Part shown: in pieces, positions 54,460 through 62,988 of the stretch
Numbering within the stretch: the first letter of the stretch is position 1
Layout of the letters: every line of letters starts with the position of its first letter
DNA from: CAYFWF01 sp964346815
Lineage (GTDB): Bacteria; Acidobacteriota; Aminicenantia; Aminicenantales; Aminicenantaceae
Assembly: GCA_964346815.1 (NCBI GenBank)
Contig: CAYFWF010000007.1
Coordinates: forward strand, 82,666-146,665
Reading direction: 5' to 3'
DNA: 64,000 nucleotides
The notes under the pieces: generated by a model
What the model was told of the DNA's origin: nothing
Databases searched by the model: none
The model's input: the letters and a program-made list of their open reading frames with translations, nothing else
Translations under genes and position numbers: made by a program

Positions 54460-54951
54460 TCAGGCGCTGTGGATTCGTTTCCAGTCGGAGAGGGCCCGGT
54501 TGGCATATTCAATGAATCTGTCACGCTGGCTGGGCGAGAGCCTGATGTTCATCTTTCCCTTCCTGACGATCTCTATTTGGCTTCGGTAGGATGTGACCGA
54601 GCTGTTGCTCACAAGAGGAGGAATTCCTTTGGCTGGCTTCACGGCCTCAATCGTGTCAAAACGGATATTCCAGTAGAACTGGCCGTATTTTATTCGTATT
54701 CGATCCTGAAGGATAAAGATCTTTGTCGGAAGAACGAGCCAGTAGACGAGAAGAATAAATGGGGCGGTGAGGAAGAGTACGATAGAGGCGGTATGAAAAG
54801 CGATTTCCACTTCGTTGGGTACAGCATCTCTATAGTGAGCAGAGTAATAGAAAAAAGCCCCCATGGCTAACAGCAGGATGACAGGGAGCGAAAGAAGGAT
54901 TTTGGCCCAGAATTCATACTTGATAGTGTCTTCGAAAAGGGCGGAATTCAT
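54460..54951 (-). CDS. Small membrane protein with PH-like domain
   Basis: A 163-residue protein with two membrane helices (KILLSLPVILLLAMGAFFYY and IVLFLTAPFILLVYWLVLP) followed by an 80-residue beta-rich domain (IFILQDRIRIKYGQFYWNIRFDTIEAVKPA) like bacterial PH/YdbT domains. The end is basic (SDWKRIHSA). A helper or scaffold at the inner membrane is likely. The start has GAGATAGAAT upstream, only a fair ribosome site. Confidence 0.7.
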   Translation of the reverse strand: MNSALFEDTIKYEFWAKILLSLPVILLLAMGAFFYYSAHYRDAVPNEVEIAFHTASIVLFLTAPFILLVYWLVLPTKIFILQDRIRIKYGQFYWNIRFDTIEAVKPAKGIPPLVSNSSVTSYRSQIEIVRKGKMNIRLSPSQRDRFIEYANRALSDWKRIHSA

Positions 54952-55230
54952 ATTCTATCTCCTCATAAAATGTCTCTTTGACTCATGCAGAGATACGATG
55001 TTTTCGTTTTGTGGATTGATCCAGCGGAAACATTCTCATATGATTCCTTTTTGAGGGGCGTTTTTCCGCTTGACCAGCAGGACTTTTCCTTCTTTCATTA
55101 CAACAGCCCCGACAGCGGTACGCGGATTCAAAATGCCTTTTGGTTCGTTCACCTCACTGTCCAGCTATAATGAATAGAAAGTAAACGAGATGACCTCGCT
55201 CTGTCAAGCTGTGGACACCAAGTTGGGGTC

Positions 55231-55259
55231 AATTCGGGGATAGGATACGCAATCACTTA
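55231..55259 (+). repeat. ATACGCAATCAC repeat, copy E
   Basis: AATTCGGGGATAGGATACGC followed by AATCACTTA matches the family consensus except for the left arm. It lies in the 441-bp gap between the PH gene and the 63-aa ORF, where I saw nothing else. Confidence 0.65.
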
Positions 55260-55392
55260 TCTATGATCAGTTTTTATATGCAAGGCCATTCTGAGAGAGT
55301 TGATCCCAATTACTTGTCTATGCCGGGACTTAACCCCTCATTAAAAGGAAACTTTTCTTGAGTTTTAGCCGTATACAACTGCGGAAGGAAAT

Positions 55393-55584
55393 ATGCTTAT
55401 AAAATTCATGCTTTGGCTTCTTCTGCTGCTTCTCTGTTGGCCCTTGGCTCTCCTCGCCCTTTTGCTCTATCCCCTGGTTTGGCTCCTCTTGCTTCCTTTC
55501 CGATTGATCGGCATAACAGTGAATGCGTTCTTCAGGTTCATCAAAGCTCTCTTCCTGCTGCCTGCCCGGGTTTTGGGTGGGTGA
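55393..55584 (+). CDS. 63-residue hydrophobic membrane peptide
   Basis: MLIKFMLWLLLLLLCWPLAL opens a protein made almost wholly of hydrophobic residues, with two helices split by PLVWLLLLPFRLIG and a short basic end (PARVLGG). AAGGAAAT lies just before the ATG. I believe similar short sequences occur in other bacteria as hypothetical proteins, but this is from memory. It is flanked by repeat copies E and G in opposite orientations. Function unknown. Confidence 0.6.
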   Translation: MLIKFMLWLLLLLLCWPLALLALLLYPLVWLLLLPFRLIGITVNAFFRFIKALFLLPARVLGG

Positions 55585-55638
55585 GGTCCGGCCCTAAAGC
55601 AAACATTAATTTGATGACAGTATCAGTTTGGGGTATGA

Positions 55639-55743
55639 GTTTGGGGCAGGATATCCAATGACTTATTTATCAAGAAACAAAGCGGTTATCCTGAGAAAGC
55701 ATACTCGAAATAAGTAATTGCGTATACTGTCTCTGAATTAAGA
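55639..55743. repeat. ATACGCAATCAC repeats, copies F (degenerate) and G (reverse)
   Basis: Copy F (55639-55669) reads GGGGCAGGATATCCAATGAC in the forward direction, with several changes. Copy G (55709-55743) on the minus strand reads AGACAGTATACGCAATTACT and is well preserved except for the left arm. Both lie downstream of the 63-aa ORF. Confidence 0.55.
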
Positions 55744-55761
55744 GGATTGGATGATGGGAAA

Positions 55762-55819
55762 GGGGTGATTCTAGGAATCACCCCCCGAATTTTACCCTTT
55801 TCCCCCGTAGGGAAAAAGG
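55762..55819 (+). other. Two adjacent hairpins in a non-coding stretch
   Basis: Hairpin 1 has a perfect 10-bp stem, GGGGTGATTC and GAATCACCCC, with a 3-nt loop (55762-55784). Hairpin 2 has a CCTTTTCCC / GGGAAAAAGG stem with one bulge (55796-55819). A terminator role is possible for hairpin 1 because T-rich sequence follows, but the T-run is short. A structured leader or small RNA is the alternative. Confidence 0.45.
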
Positions 55820-56051
55820 AGGAAAATATTATCAGCAAGAAGAATGCCAAATCCATTTCCAGGCGCCCTTGAACACTTTTTCCAGTAAAACTTGTCCACA
55901 TCCGGACAAATGGTGTCCGTAAGCGGATATTTTTGTGAAAACTCAGATTTTCGATGTGTTGAATTTTTTTACGAAAAAAGTCCATAAATCCTCTTTTTAG
56001 CAACCAGCATTTCATGCCCTTATCTCTCTATAATCAATATACGTATGGTGA

Positions 56052-56288
56052 ATCAAAAAGATTGCCATAGAATTCATCCCTCCTGAAGATGTAGCCATAG
56101 GGGATTATGAGCCAAAGGCAAAAACAAAATGTATCGCCGACAATCGCCAGGTCGAATCGGAAGAAAAGATTGTCAGCATTCACATCAGCGCCAAATTCAA
56201 TGTCATCGGGATAACACTGCTCGTTTTTCTCCTTGTCTGTCTGCTCGTGGGCATCGTTATCTTCGGCGTTAAATTGACCAGAAGATAA
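56052..56288 (+). pseudogene. Possible 5'-truncated gene for a small membrane-anchored protein
   Basis: An open frame of 78 codons after a stop at 56049-56051 encodes IEFIPPEDVAIGDYEPKAK, a hydrophilic stretch with ESEEKIVSIHISAKF, then one good membrane helix (ITLLVFLLVCLLVGIVIFG) and a basic end. There is no ATG, GTG or TTG until the last four codons. The composition looks like real protein, so I infer that the start has been lost. A chance frame is possible. Confidence 0.35.
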
Positions 56289-56503
56289 AGCCTTTCCATA
56301 TAGACTTCGGATCAGGCTTTGTAATGGCATCTCTGCCCTACAGAAAGAAAGAATGATCCAATGGACAGACTCGCGGCCCGTCAGAACATTCGGCCCTCTG
56401 GAAAATCTTAACGAACTCTTTACAAAATCTTCACAAATCTCTGACAACTTTTTCCTGAAGGAGGCTAAATTATGCATGGAAGATGAAAAAGAGGAGGTTT
56501 GAG

Positions 56504-57547
56504 ATGAAAAAAGAAAAAAAGGTGGCAAACGGATTCAAGGTTTTGGCTGCTGTCTTGGTATGGAGCCTGATTTCCTTTGCAGGTGAGCTTGAAGCGCAGA
56601 ATTTCAGTTTCAGGCTTTCGGGATCCATAGGTTACCTCCAGAACGGAGCAGGAGACCTGGATAAACTGAGGAGAGGGATGCTGGCTTATATTCCTGCCTT
56701 GGCCGAGGACAGCAGGTACGGCACATCCATTGATTGGGAAAAGCCCTCCAGGACCTCAGACTTCAGGGCAGAGCTCCTGTTCAAGGTCTCGCGGAATTTC
56801 GGATTCAGTGTAGGCTCCGGCTACATCGTGGGAAAAAACCAGGGAAGGTATTCCATCGGCTTCGATTCCCAGGGATATGTTTGGGGCGACTCCTGGTACG
56901 TAGAAGACAGTGACTATACGGATTACACCAGAAAATATAAGATTGCGGCAATCCCGATCACTCTGGACGCTTATTTCTTCTTGCCCATAGGAAAAAAACA
57001 GACATTCACCATCTTCGCTCATGGGGGTGTGGGCTATTATTTCGGAAAACTTCGTCATACCATGGATATCGACAATACCTATGATTACAGATCCTATTCC
57101 TATGGCTATCTCGACTATCAAAGCGATGGAGTGCTCGAGGCTAGTGTGACGGAAAAGACAAATTCCAATTCCTTCGGCGTTCATGGAGGCCTGGGTTTCG
57201 AGATCAAGATGGCCCGGTTTGTTTCTTTGGGTGCAGAGGCCTATGGAAGACACGTGGAATTTAGTGATTGGGAAGGAAGCCTCGTCATATCTGCCCAACA
57301 GCGCGGCAACTACTGGTCTTACTGGTATGGACAGAGAAACATCAACGAAACCAATACAGAATCCCAGTATGGGAAGCTGTGGATCTATGAATCAAAGGAT
57401 TCGGATTCGTCCGCAAACAATGTGCTGATGTGGGTCTTGGATGAGGAGCCGGATGAGGAGTATTTTCAGAATGCCAGCAAGGCGTCCCTGAATCTCAACT
57501 CCTATGGAATTTCCGTGTCTCTCAAATTAAGCTTTAACCTGTTCTGA
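56504..57547 (+). CDS. Outer-membrane beta-barrel protein
   Basis: A 347-residue exported protein with signal (FKVLAAVLVWSLISFAGELEAQ) and alternating beta strands (FSFRLSGSIGYL, NFGFSVGSGYIVG, FTIFAHGGVGYYFG, SFGVHGGLGFEIKM). It ends VSLKLSFNLF, the aromatic C-terminal residue typical of outer-membrane barrels. A Tyr/Ser-rich loop lies mid-way (DYRSYSYGYLDY). The start at 56504 has GAGGAGG upstream. A Rho-independent terminator follows the gene. This supports an outer membrane in the host. Porin or structural role not determined. Confidence 0.85.
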   Translation: MKKEKKVANGFKVLAAVLVWSLISFAGELEAQNFSFRLSGSIGYLQNGAGDLDKLRRGMLAYIPALAEDSRYGTSIDWEKPSRTSDFRAELLFKVSRNFGFSVGSGYIVGKNQGRYSIGFDSQGYVWGDSWYVEDSDYTDYTRKYKIAAIPITLDAYFFLPIGKKQTFTIFAHGGVGYYFGKLRHTMDIDNTYDYRSYSYGYLDYQSDGVLEASVTEKTNSNSFGVHGGLGFEIKMARFVSLGAEAYGRHVEFSDWEGSLVISAQQRGNYWSYWYGQRNINETNTESQYGKLWIYESKDSDSSANNVLMWVLDEEPDEEYFQNASKASLNLNSYGISVSLKLSFNLF

Positions 57548-57565
57548 AACCCTGATAAAGTCAGC

Positions 57566-57606
57566 AAAAGGGGGGATGTTCTTTTCCAAGGATATCCCCT
57601 TTTTTT
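57566..57606 (+). terminator. Rho-independent terminator after the outer-membrane protein gene
   Basis: AAAAGGGG and CCCCTTTT form an 8-bp stem with a 22-nt loop, followed by a run of seven T. It starts 18 bp after the stop codon. The remaining gap to 57979 contains no gene I can support. Confidence 0.7.
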
Positions 57607-57979
57607 ATTCACCAGATGGGATTTTGTAAAACTTAAACTTAGTCTTTCAGGTTAAACATGTTTTCCCGATGTCCGATATTGTCCTTGAAACTGTAGATAA
57701 ACGATATATCTTTGTGCATGTTCTCCCATCTGTCATATCTTTCTGCTTTGTGGAGGCGGTAGCCAGAGACTCCGGCTTCTTTGAAAATCTGAATCGTAAG
57801 AACTGATTTCATAGAGAGATTGACATGCACAGCTCTTTCTCCCCTGTCGGGAAAGCGGAATGAGAAAAAGAGGGAGAGTCTCCTGCATCATCAGTAATGT
57901 GATGAAAAGAACAAATATTGTGGTTCATTTTTTCAGGATTATGGTATATTCATATGATCGTTTTTATTAAGGAGGCATC

Positions 57980-59845
57980 ATGAGCGACGATCCTTTGAAG
58001 ACGGCCTCTCATTGCCGCCACTACGCCATGTGTAAAATCGACTATCTGGAAACGGGCCTTTGTCCTTCTGGGCCGGAAAGGCACTACGTCGCCTATTATC
58101 CCCAGGGACGCATGGACATTTATGTGGGCCTGAAGCGAAACTTGATCCCCCTTACGGAGGGGCTGGTCGATATAGCAGACACCTGCACACTCTGCGGAAT
58201 ATGCGACAAGCAGTGCCATTTCGCAACCGGCCTGAGGCCACTGTCGGTGATGGAAGCCCTCAAAGCCGAAGTGAAGGCCCGTCGTGAAAACGGAGAGAAC
58301 ATCCAGTCCCCACCCCGAGAAAATATTCTCGAGGAACTGCGACAGATCGTAGGCTCTGCCAACGCTACCAATGACCCTGCTGTGCTCATCGCCTATGCTG
58401 ATGATCCCTTCCCCTTGAAAGACATGCAGATGCCCCGCTGCGTCGTCCTCCCCTCATCGACAGCCGAAGTCTCATCCATAGTCAAATTGGCCAGACGCGA
58501 AAGCGTCCCCACGGTGGTCAGAGGGAGCGGCGCAAGCGTCTATGGAATGGTCTTTACCGACGGCATCGTCATAGATACCGTCCGGATGAAGGAGATCCAT
58601 ATCGATCCCGTAAACTGGACAGCAACCGTGGGGGCCGGGGTGACGGCTTTCGATCTCCAGCGCGAAGCCTCCCGCCGCGGCTTCCGTGTTAATGCCGCCG
58701 AGCCAGCGGCTACGGTCTGCGGCAACCTCATATGCACCGGCCTCTTCTCCACATGGGGAGCCACCTACGGCACCTTTTCCGACAATTTCATCGATATGGA
58801 ATTCGTCGATGACCAAGGCCGTATCATCTATTTGAGCGATCCTTCGTCACCCAATCTCTATGCCTACCAACACCGTGTCATGTCTCCGCCTGCTACCTGC
58901 ACTCGGGCCATCGTCCCCCTCCATCCCGTCACCCCTGATGAAGAAAGCCTCCTCGTCCCTTTTTCGAGCTTCGATGTTGCCGTCCTGTTCGCCCGCGAGC
59001 TGAACCTCCGCCGCATCGGCCTGTCCATAGCCGTGCTTGGTCCTCACTATATAGCCACGTTTCTCTCTCCTACTTTGGAGCTTTCAAACCGACTCAAACA
59101 GAACCTGGGAGATGTGTTCGGTATCGAATATGCCGTGCTTGTCATCGCCGATTCTTACGGCCGGGATGCCGTTAAAAAAATGAGCAGCTCTGTGATTGAC
59201 GGCCCACTCCTCCGCAAGCTCATGCTCGGTCTTCCCCGCTTTCTGGATAAAGATTGGATCGATCTTGTCCGCTCCTATGAAGGGAACCGCCCCCCTTATG
59301 AGATCCTGAGTGATCCTTCCGCAGCCCCTTTGATCGAAGCCGCACTCCAGCCATCACCCGAGACCGCCGCCAAGGCTGTCGATGAGGATCTCCGCCCGTT
59401 CTACATCTCTCTCTTCGATAAGCCCCAGTACACCGATGGTGTCTGGCTGAGTATGAACAGGATTGTCAGCTGCCGGATGGGCCGGCACAAGCATATATTT
59501 GCTTTCCTTGTCTATCTTCCTGCCGATGACGTCGAAATGTTCAACACCTTGAATACAACCTTCGGAAGTGCCGCCGAAGAACTGGGCATCGACCATGATT
59601 TCGGCTTCGTCACTCCTATGGATATGGGCAAGAGAGCTGTCTATGAGTACGACTACTACCTCGACCAGACTTCGGCCGAGGATAAGAAAAAAGCCGCCGC
59701 TGTCATGCAGAGGATCGTTCCCTGGCTGGATGAGCTGGCCATGACCAGAAAAGGCGTCACCTGGATCAAGACCTTCTTTTCCCAGGGATGTGCGCGCAAG
59801 GAAGGTTTTTTCTATGAAGGGTTTCGCAAGAGGACCGAAGAGTAA
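57980..59845 (+). CDS. Fe-S/FAD-binding oxidoreductase (GlcD-like domain with N-terminal iron-sulfur part)
   Basis: A 621-residue flavoprotein. Residues 12-79 hold cysteines (12, 18, 28, then CTLCGICDKQC at 69-79) that look like one 4Fe-4S site plus a partial second. The FAD-binding domain follows (PRCVVLPSSTAEVSSIV, VVRGSGASVYGMVFTDG, ATVGAGVTAFDLQREASRRG) as in GlcD and D-lactate dehydrogenases. The Fe-S part is N-terminal, whereas in common fusions it is C-terminal. It would oxidise a hydroxy acid and pass electrons on. AAGGAGGCATC precedes the ATG. Its stop overlaps the next start. Confidence 0.85.
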   Translation: MSDDPLKTASHCRHYAMCKIDYLETGLCPSGPERHYVAYYPQGRMDIYVGLKRNLIPLTEGLVDIADTCTLCGICDKQCHFATGLRPLSVMEALKAEVKARRENGENIQSPPRENILEELRQIVGSANATNDPAVLIAYADDPFPLKDMQMPRCVVLPSSTAEVSSIVKLARRESVPTVVRGSGASVYGMVFTDGIVIDTVRMKEIHIDPVNWTATVGAGVTAFDLQREASRRGFRVNAAEPAATVCGNLICTGLFSTWGATYGTFSDNFIDMEFVDDQGRIIYLSDPSSPNLYAYQHRVMSPPATCTRAIVPLHPVTPDEESLLVPFSSFDVAVLFARELNLRRIGLSIAVLGPHYIATFLSPTLELSNRLKQNLGDVFGIEYAVLVIADSYGRDAVKKMSSSVIDGPLLRKLMLGLPRFLDKDWIDLVRSYEGNRPPYEILSDPSAAPLIEAALQPSPETAAKAVDEDLRPFYISLFDKPQYTDGVWLSMNRIVSCRMGRHKHIFAFLVYLPADDVEMFNTLNTTFGSAAEELGIDHDFGFVTPMDMGKRAVYEYDYYLDQTSAEDKKKAAAVMQRIVPWLDELAMTRKGVTWIKTFFSQGCARKEGFFYEGFRKRTEE

Positions 59846-61008
59846 TGCGGAAAAAATCCACGGGAACCTTCCTGACAGGCGGAACAGGATTCCTGGGCAG
59901 CCACATCGGAGCCCAACTTCTCCGAAGAGGGGAGGAGGTTTTTTATTTGGTCCGGGGAAATCACCTGGTTTCTGCGGATGTACGCCTGGCGAGTATCCTG
60001 GACTGGCACGGAATCGACCGGACACTCAGAGCCAGGGCCCAACTTATCGAAGGGGAACTTGGAAAGTCCGGACCGGGGATAGACCGCCTAATGCTGAGCG
60101 ATATCCGCCGAATCATCCACTGCGCCTCTGACACCTCGTTTTCCGAACGGAACCGGAGACGTGTTTGGGCCGCCAATGTCGAAGGACTGAGCGGCCTTTT
60201 GGATTTCGCTGTCCGCTGCCGCATCCCATCCTTCATCGATATCAGTACAGCCTATGTGGCCGGCCGCCGAACCGGCCCCTGCCCCGAAGAAGCGGTCAAT
60301 GAGAAAGAGTTTTTTAATGTTTACGAGGAGTCAAAAGCCGCTGCCGAGCACATGATTCTTGAAAAATGCCGGAAGAACGGAATCCGCTCGACTATCCTGA
60401 GGCCTAGCATCGTCTATGGAGATTCACGCACAGGGAGGACGTTCCGCTTCAACGCTCTTTATTATCCGGTCAAAACAGCACTTTTTCTGAGGAAGATTTT
60501 CACGGAGGATATCAAAGAGAGAGGAGCAAAGAAGGCTTCGGAAGCGGAGGTTGTGGTAGAACCAGACGGCACGACCCGGCTGCCTCTTCGAATCGAGGTG
60601 TGTGAAAACGGCGGAGTGAACCTGATCCCCATCGATTTTTTCGTCGATGCCTTTTTCGCCGTCATAGAAGATTCTCCTGAGGGAGGGATATACCATATCA
60701 TCAATCCGAAGCAGACAAAAATCGAAGACATCATCGGATACGCCCAGAACCAGTTCAAATTGAGCGGCATCCGGGCATGCAAGCCGGAGGAGTTCCAAAA
60801 GAGGCACCGGAACTCTCTGGAACGGCTCTTTGAACGCTTTCTGGAGGCTTATTCACCCTATATGAGAGACACACGGATATTTCTTGCTGAGAAAACAAAT
60901 CGCATATTGAAGCGCCGAGGAATAGAGTGCCCGGCATTTGACGAAAACATGTTCCGGAGGTGTATGGCTTACGCCGTCGGAAAGGATTGGGTTGGCCTCT
61001 CCGTCTAA
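59845..61008 (+). CDS. Extended SDR/thioester-reductase-like NAD(P)-binding protein
   Basis: A 387-residue Rossmann protein. It has GGTGFLG at residues 12-18, YxxxK in VYEESKAAAE (Tyr160, Lys164), DISTAYVAGRR and LRPSIVYGDSRTG. The layout is that of the NAD_binding_4 (thioester or fatty acyl-CoA reductase-like) group, rather than sugar epimerases. Its ATG shares one base with the preceding TAA (TAATG), so it is translationally coupled to the FAD protein and likely works on the same metabolite. Substrate unknown. Confidence 0.85.
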   Translation: MRKKSTGTFLTGGTGFLGSHIGAQLLRRGEEVFYLVRGNHLVSADVRLASILDWHGIDRTLRARAQLIEGELGKSGPGIDRLMLSDIRRIIHCASDTSFSERNRRRVWAANVEGLSGLLDFAVRCRIPSFIDISTAYVAGRRTGPCPEEAVNEKEFFNVYEESKAAAEHMILEKCRKNGIRSTILRPSIVYGDSRTGRTFRFNALYYPVKTALFLRKIFTEDIKERGAKKASEAEVVVEPDGTTRLPLRIEVCENGGVNLIPIDFFVDAFFAVIEDSPEGGIYHIINPKQTKIEDIIGYAQNQFKLSGIRACKPEEFQKRHRNSLERLFERFLEAYSPYMRDTRIFLAEKTNRILKRRGIECPAFDENMFRRCMAYAVGKDWVGLSV

Positions 61009-61129
61009 TCCCTCACTGGTCATTTCTATTTTTATTTGAGGGAGCGCAATTTTAACTTTGATCTTTTGTCAGTATGAGACCCGGAGGGCGGAAGCTGCTC
61101 TATTCGAATCGAAGGCGCCTTGAACAAGG

Positions 61130-61546
61130 TCATCCTTCAGAATCGGTGTGGGCGATAACCCGAGCAACTTTCCAGGATCCGTCTTTTTGTTTCTTCAATA
61201 CCCTGAATAATTTCCCTTTCTGCTCGACGACTTCACCACTGACGTTCATTTCTGCCACAGCATCGAAATACCCCCATTCAAAGGCCCAATCACCGATTAC
61301 TTTGATTTCTTCCCATCGATGCTCATATTTTTTTATCACATAGGCCTCGCTGGCTTCTTTTTGCTCTTGCATGTAGGCCTTTATGGCATCTATTCCCCTA
61401 GTGGGCTGTTTGCCCGGCTCGAGAAGAACGCCGTCTTCGGTCCACAGGGACAGCAGAGTTTCGAAGTCTCTTGCTTTAGAGGCCTCTATATCTTTTGCAT
61501 GCAGTTCCAGGATGGCTGCTAATTCACCCTCTTCGTTCTTTATCAT
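61130..61546 (-). CDS. SnoaL-like (NTF2-fold, DUF4440-type) protein
   Basis: A 138-residue NTF2-fold protein: an alpha-helical start (LAAILELHAKDIEASKARDF), then TLLSLWTEDGVLLEPG, a helix (IDAIKAYMQEQKEAS) and beta strands with DWAFEWGYFDAV and DGSWKVARVIAH. This pattern is typical of DUF4440/SnoaL-like small proteins, some of which are enzymes, others ligand binders. It is divergent from nothing and converges on the SDR gene. No clear ribosome site. Confidence 0.8.
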   Translation of the reverse strand: MIKNEEGELAAILELHAKDIEASKARDFETLLSLWTEDGVLLEPGKQPTRGIDAIKAYMQEQKEASEAYVIKKYEHRWEEIKVIGDWAFEWGYFDAVAEMNVSGEVVEQKGKLFRVLKKQKDGSWKVARVIAHTDSEG

Positions 61547-61719
61547 TTGTTCAATTTATACATATTCCTGGCATATGATGCAACTCTGCAGTCATTTTGA
61601 GAAGCATTATGAACAAGGCGCGGTTGATCGACCACCGGTAAACTTTTGAAGAAGGAACCGTCTGGACATCGTTGTGAGGCGGTTTTTAAATAAAATCAAG
61701 GGAGAGTCCAATAAGTCTG

Positions 61720-62103
61720 TTACCGAAAGCGGATGGCCACTCCGACGATGAGTCTCTCACGATAAATCATCATTCCTCGTCTGTAGCGGCGGACTGCCAC
61801 ACGGTCACGGAAGTACTCATCCACAGTGATAATCAGGGCGTCGGCTCCCATTCGAGCCGCTTTTTCACGCAGCTTGTTTTCGACAAAATAACGGCTCATC
61901 CTGGGTTTCGGCCTGATCCAGACCTCCCCTAACTCGATGTGATTCCTTCGGGGCCGGCTTCTGAGAAGAATTACACGATCCGGATGGGTCCGCTCGAAAC
62001 GCGGTGTTCCGGGATAAAAATCGAACCCCACATATGGACGGCAGGAGGAAAACCAGGCTGTTATAACGAGGAAGGCACATAAAAAATTCAGCTTCTTTCT
62101 CAT
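61720..62103 (-). CDS. Small predicted lipoprotein
   Basis: A 127-residue lipoprotein: MRKKLNFLCAFLVIT and WFSSCRP give the lipobox. The mature part is rich in Arg and ends with VAIRFR, with REKAARMGADALIITVDEY in the middle. That motif is shared by several small lipoproteins whose function is unknown. The start at 62103 has GGAGGTCG upstream, clearly better than the frame start at 62142. Confidence 0.7.
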   Translation of the reverse strand: MRKKLNFLCAFLVITAWFSSCRPYVGFDFYPGTPRFERTHPDRVILLRSRPRRNHIELGEVWIRPKPRMSRYFVENKLREKAARMGADALIITVDEYFRDRVAVRRYRRGMMIYRERLIVGVAIRFR

Positions 62104-62551
62104 TTTCGACCTCCATTCACCATGTCCTGTCTCACTCCACACTTCTGAAAAGCAAAAAACATACCAGGATTCGGTCGTGCGTGCAAAAGTTATAAATTAT
62201 TGTTATTAAAGGAATTATAGAACAGACTTCACGATCACAGTCATCACGCAGGGATTTCTGTACGATAGGATGGTATCTATTGTCCTCAATTAAGGACAGA
62301 GGAGAGCCTGCTAGGATGCCGTAATGATAACGATTTAAAGTGTCTAAAAAGTTTCTGAGCAGGAAAAACACAGAAGTGGATGCCTATGCTTCCCTCATCC
62401 CGGAATGGGGATTGACGACCCTGCTCTTTAGGGACCCGAAGGTGATGGACAATGACTGATTCCATAAAGTCTCTTCCATTTTATAAAAAGAGGGAAATTT
62501 TCAGATCATGCGTTACTGGGAATGATAGAATCAACAAATCCTTTACTTTAG

Positions 62552-62626
62552 CTAAGTGCCACAATCAGAACAAAACCGTGCGGTATCAGTGTTTTTAGAA
62601 TCGTATTTAGGACAGTTCGCTGGTAT
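62552..62626 (-). pseudogene. Remnant of a zinc-ribbon kinase-type gene
   Basis: The minus strand encodes ANCPKYDSKNTDTARFCSDCGT, then a stop at 62552. This is the zinc-ribbon opening typical of Ser/Thr kinases such as the one at 5698-8808 (CPKCHHQNPDDTIYCGKC). The second Cys has become Tyr, no ATG is left and no kinase domain follows. I infer a decayed copy. The rest of the 62104-62721 gap shows no gene. Confidence 0.55.
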
Positions 62627-62721
62627 TCGTCCCCTTATTTTGCGGGGCTTGGGATATGGATTTATGAGAAAAGAGTCAAATGGATGAGTGCGTTGTTCGA
62701 GATCTCAGATTCAGGAGATGA

Positions 62722-62988
62722 TTATTCCGATTCTTTCCTAAAGAGATAATGGAAAGGGATTGCGATCAGGTCTCCGATGATATAAGACGCAAAGATTACA
62801 ATAAACACAATGACATAAGTCTGTGGTTCATTCGTAAGCAAGAAGGGAAGCAGAATCCCTGCGAACCAGATCGTCTTGTAACAGAGCTGGAACAACAGGA
62901 GAGGCACGAATTCTAAAATCCTTTGGCATTGTTTCTTCTCCTTTGCTTTAAGAAAAAAGATAGTGGTCTTGGGATTGCAGCAAAGCAT
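62722..62988 (-). CDS. Small membrane protein, possibly 5'-altered
   Basis: An 88-codon frame. The part from ILEFVPLLLFQLCYKTIWFA to the end (YIIGDLIAIPFHYLF) looks like a real two- or three-helix membrane protein. The first 20 residues, which overlap the preceding nucleotidyltransferase frame by 41 bp, do not. The true start may be lost or the gene may be a fusion at a rearrangement point. Function unknown. Confidence 0.45.
   Translation of the reverse strand: MLCCNPKTTIFFLKAKEKKQCQRILEFVPLLLFQLCYKTIWFAGILLPFLLTNEPQTYVIVFIVIFASYIIGDLIAIPFHYLFRKESE

Noticed and set aside
56034..56528. Minus-strand frame of 164 codons
   Set aside because: It is Cys/Phe/Ser-rich, and the opposite strand encodes a more protein-like sequence (possible truncated gene at 56052-56288).
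57639..57830. Minus-strand frame of 63 codons after the terminator
   Set aside because: It looks a little like a piece of a beta-sandwich protein, but there is no good start or family match.
62338..62457. Short plus-strand frame starting with GTG
   Set aside because: About 40 codons with no ribosome site and no recognised motif.
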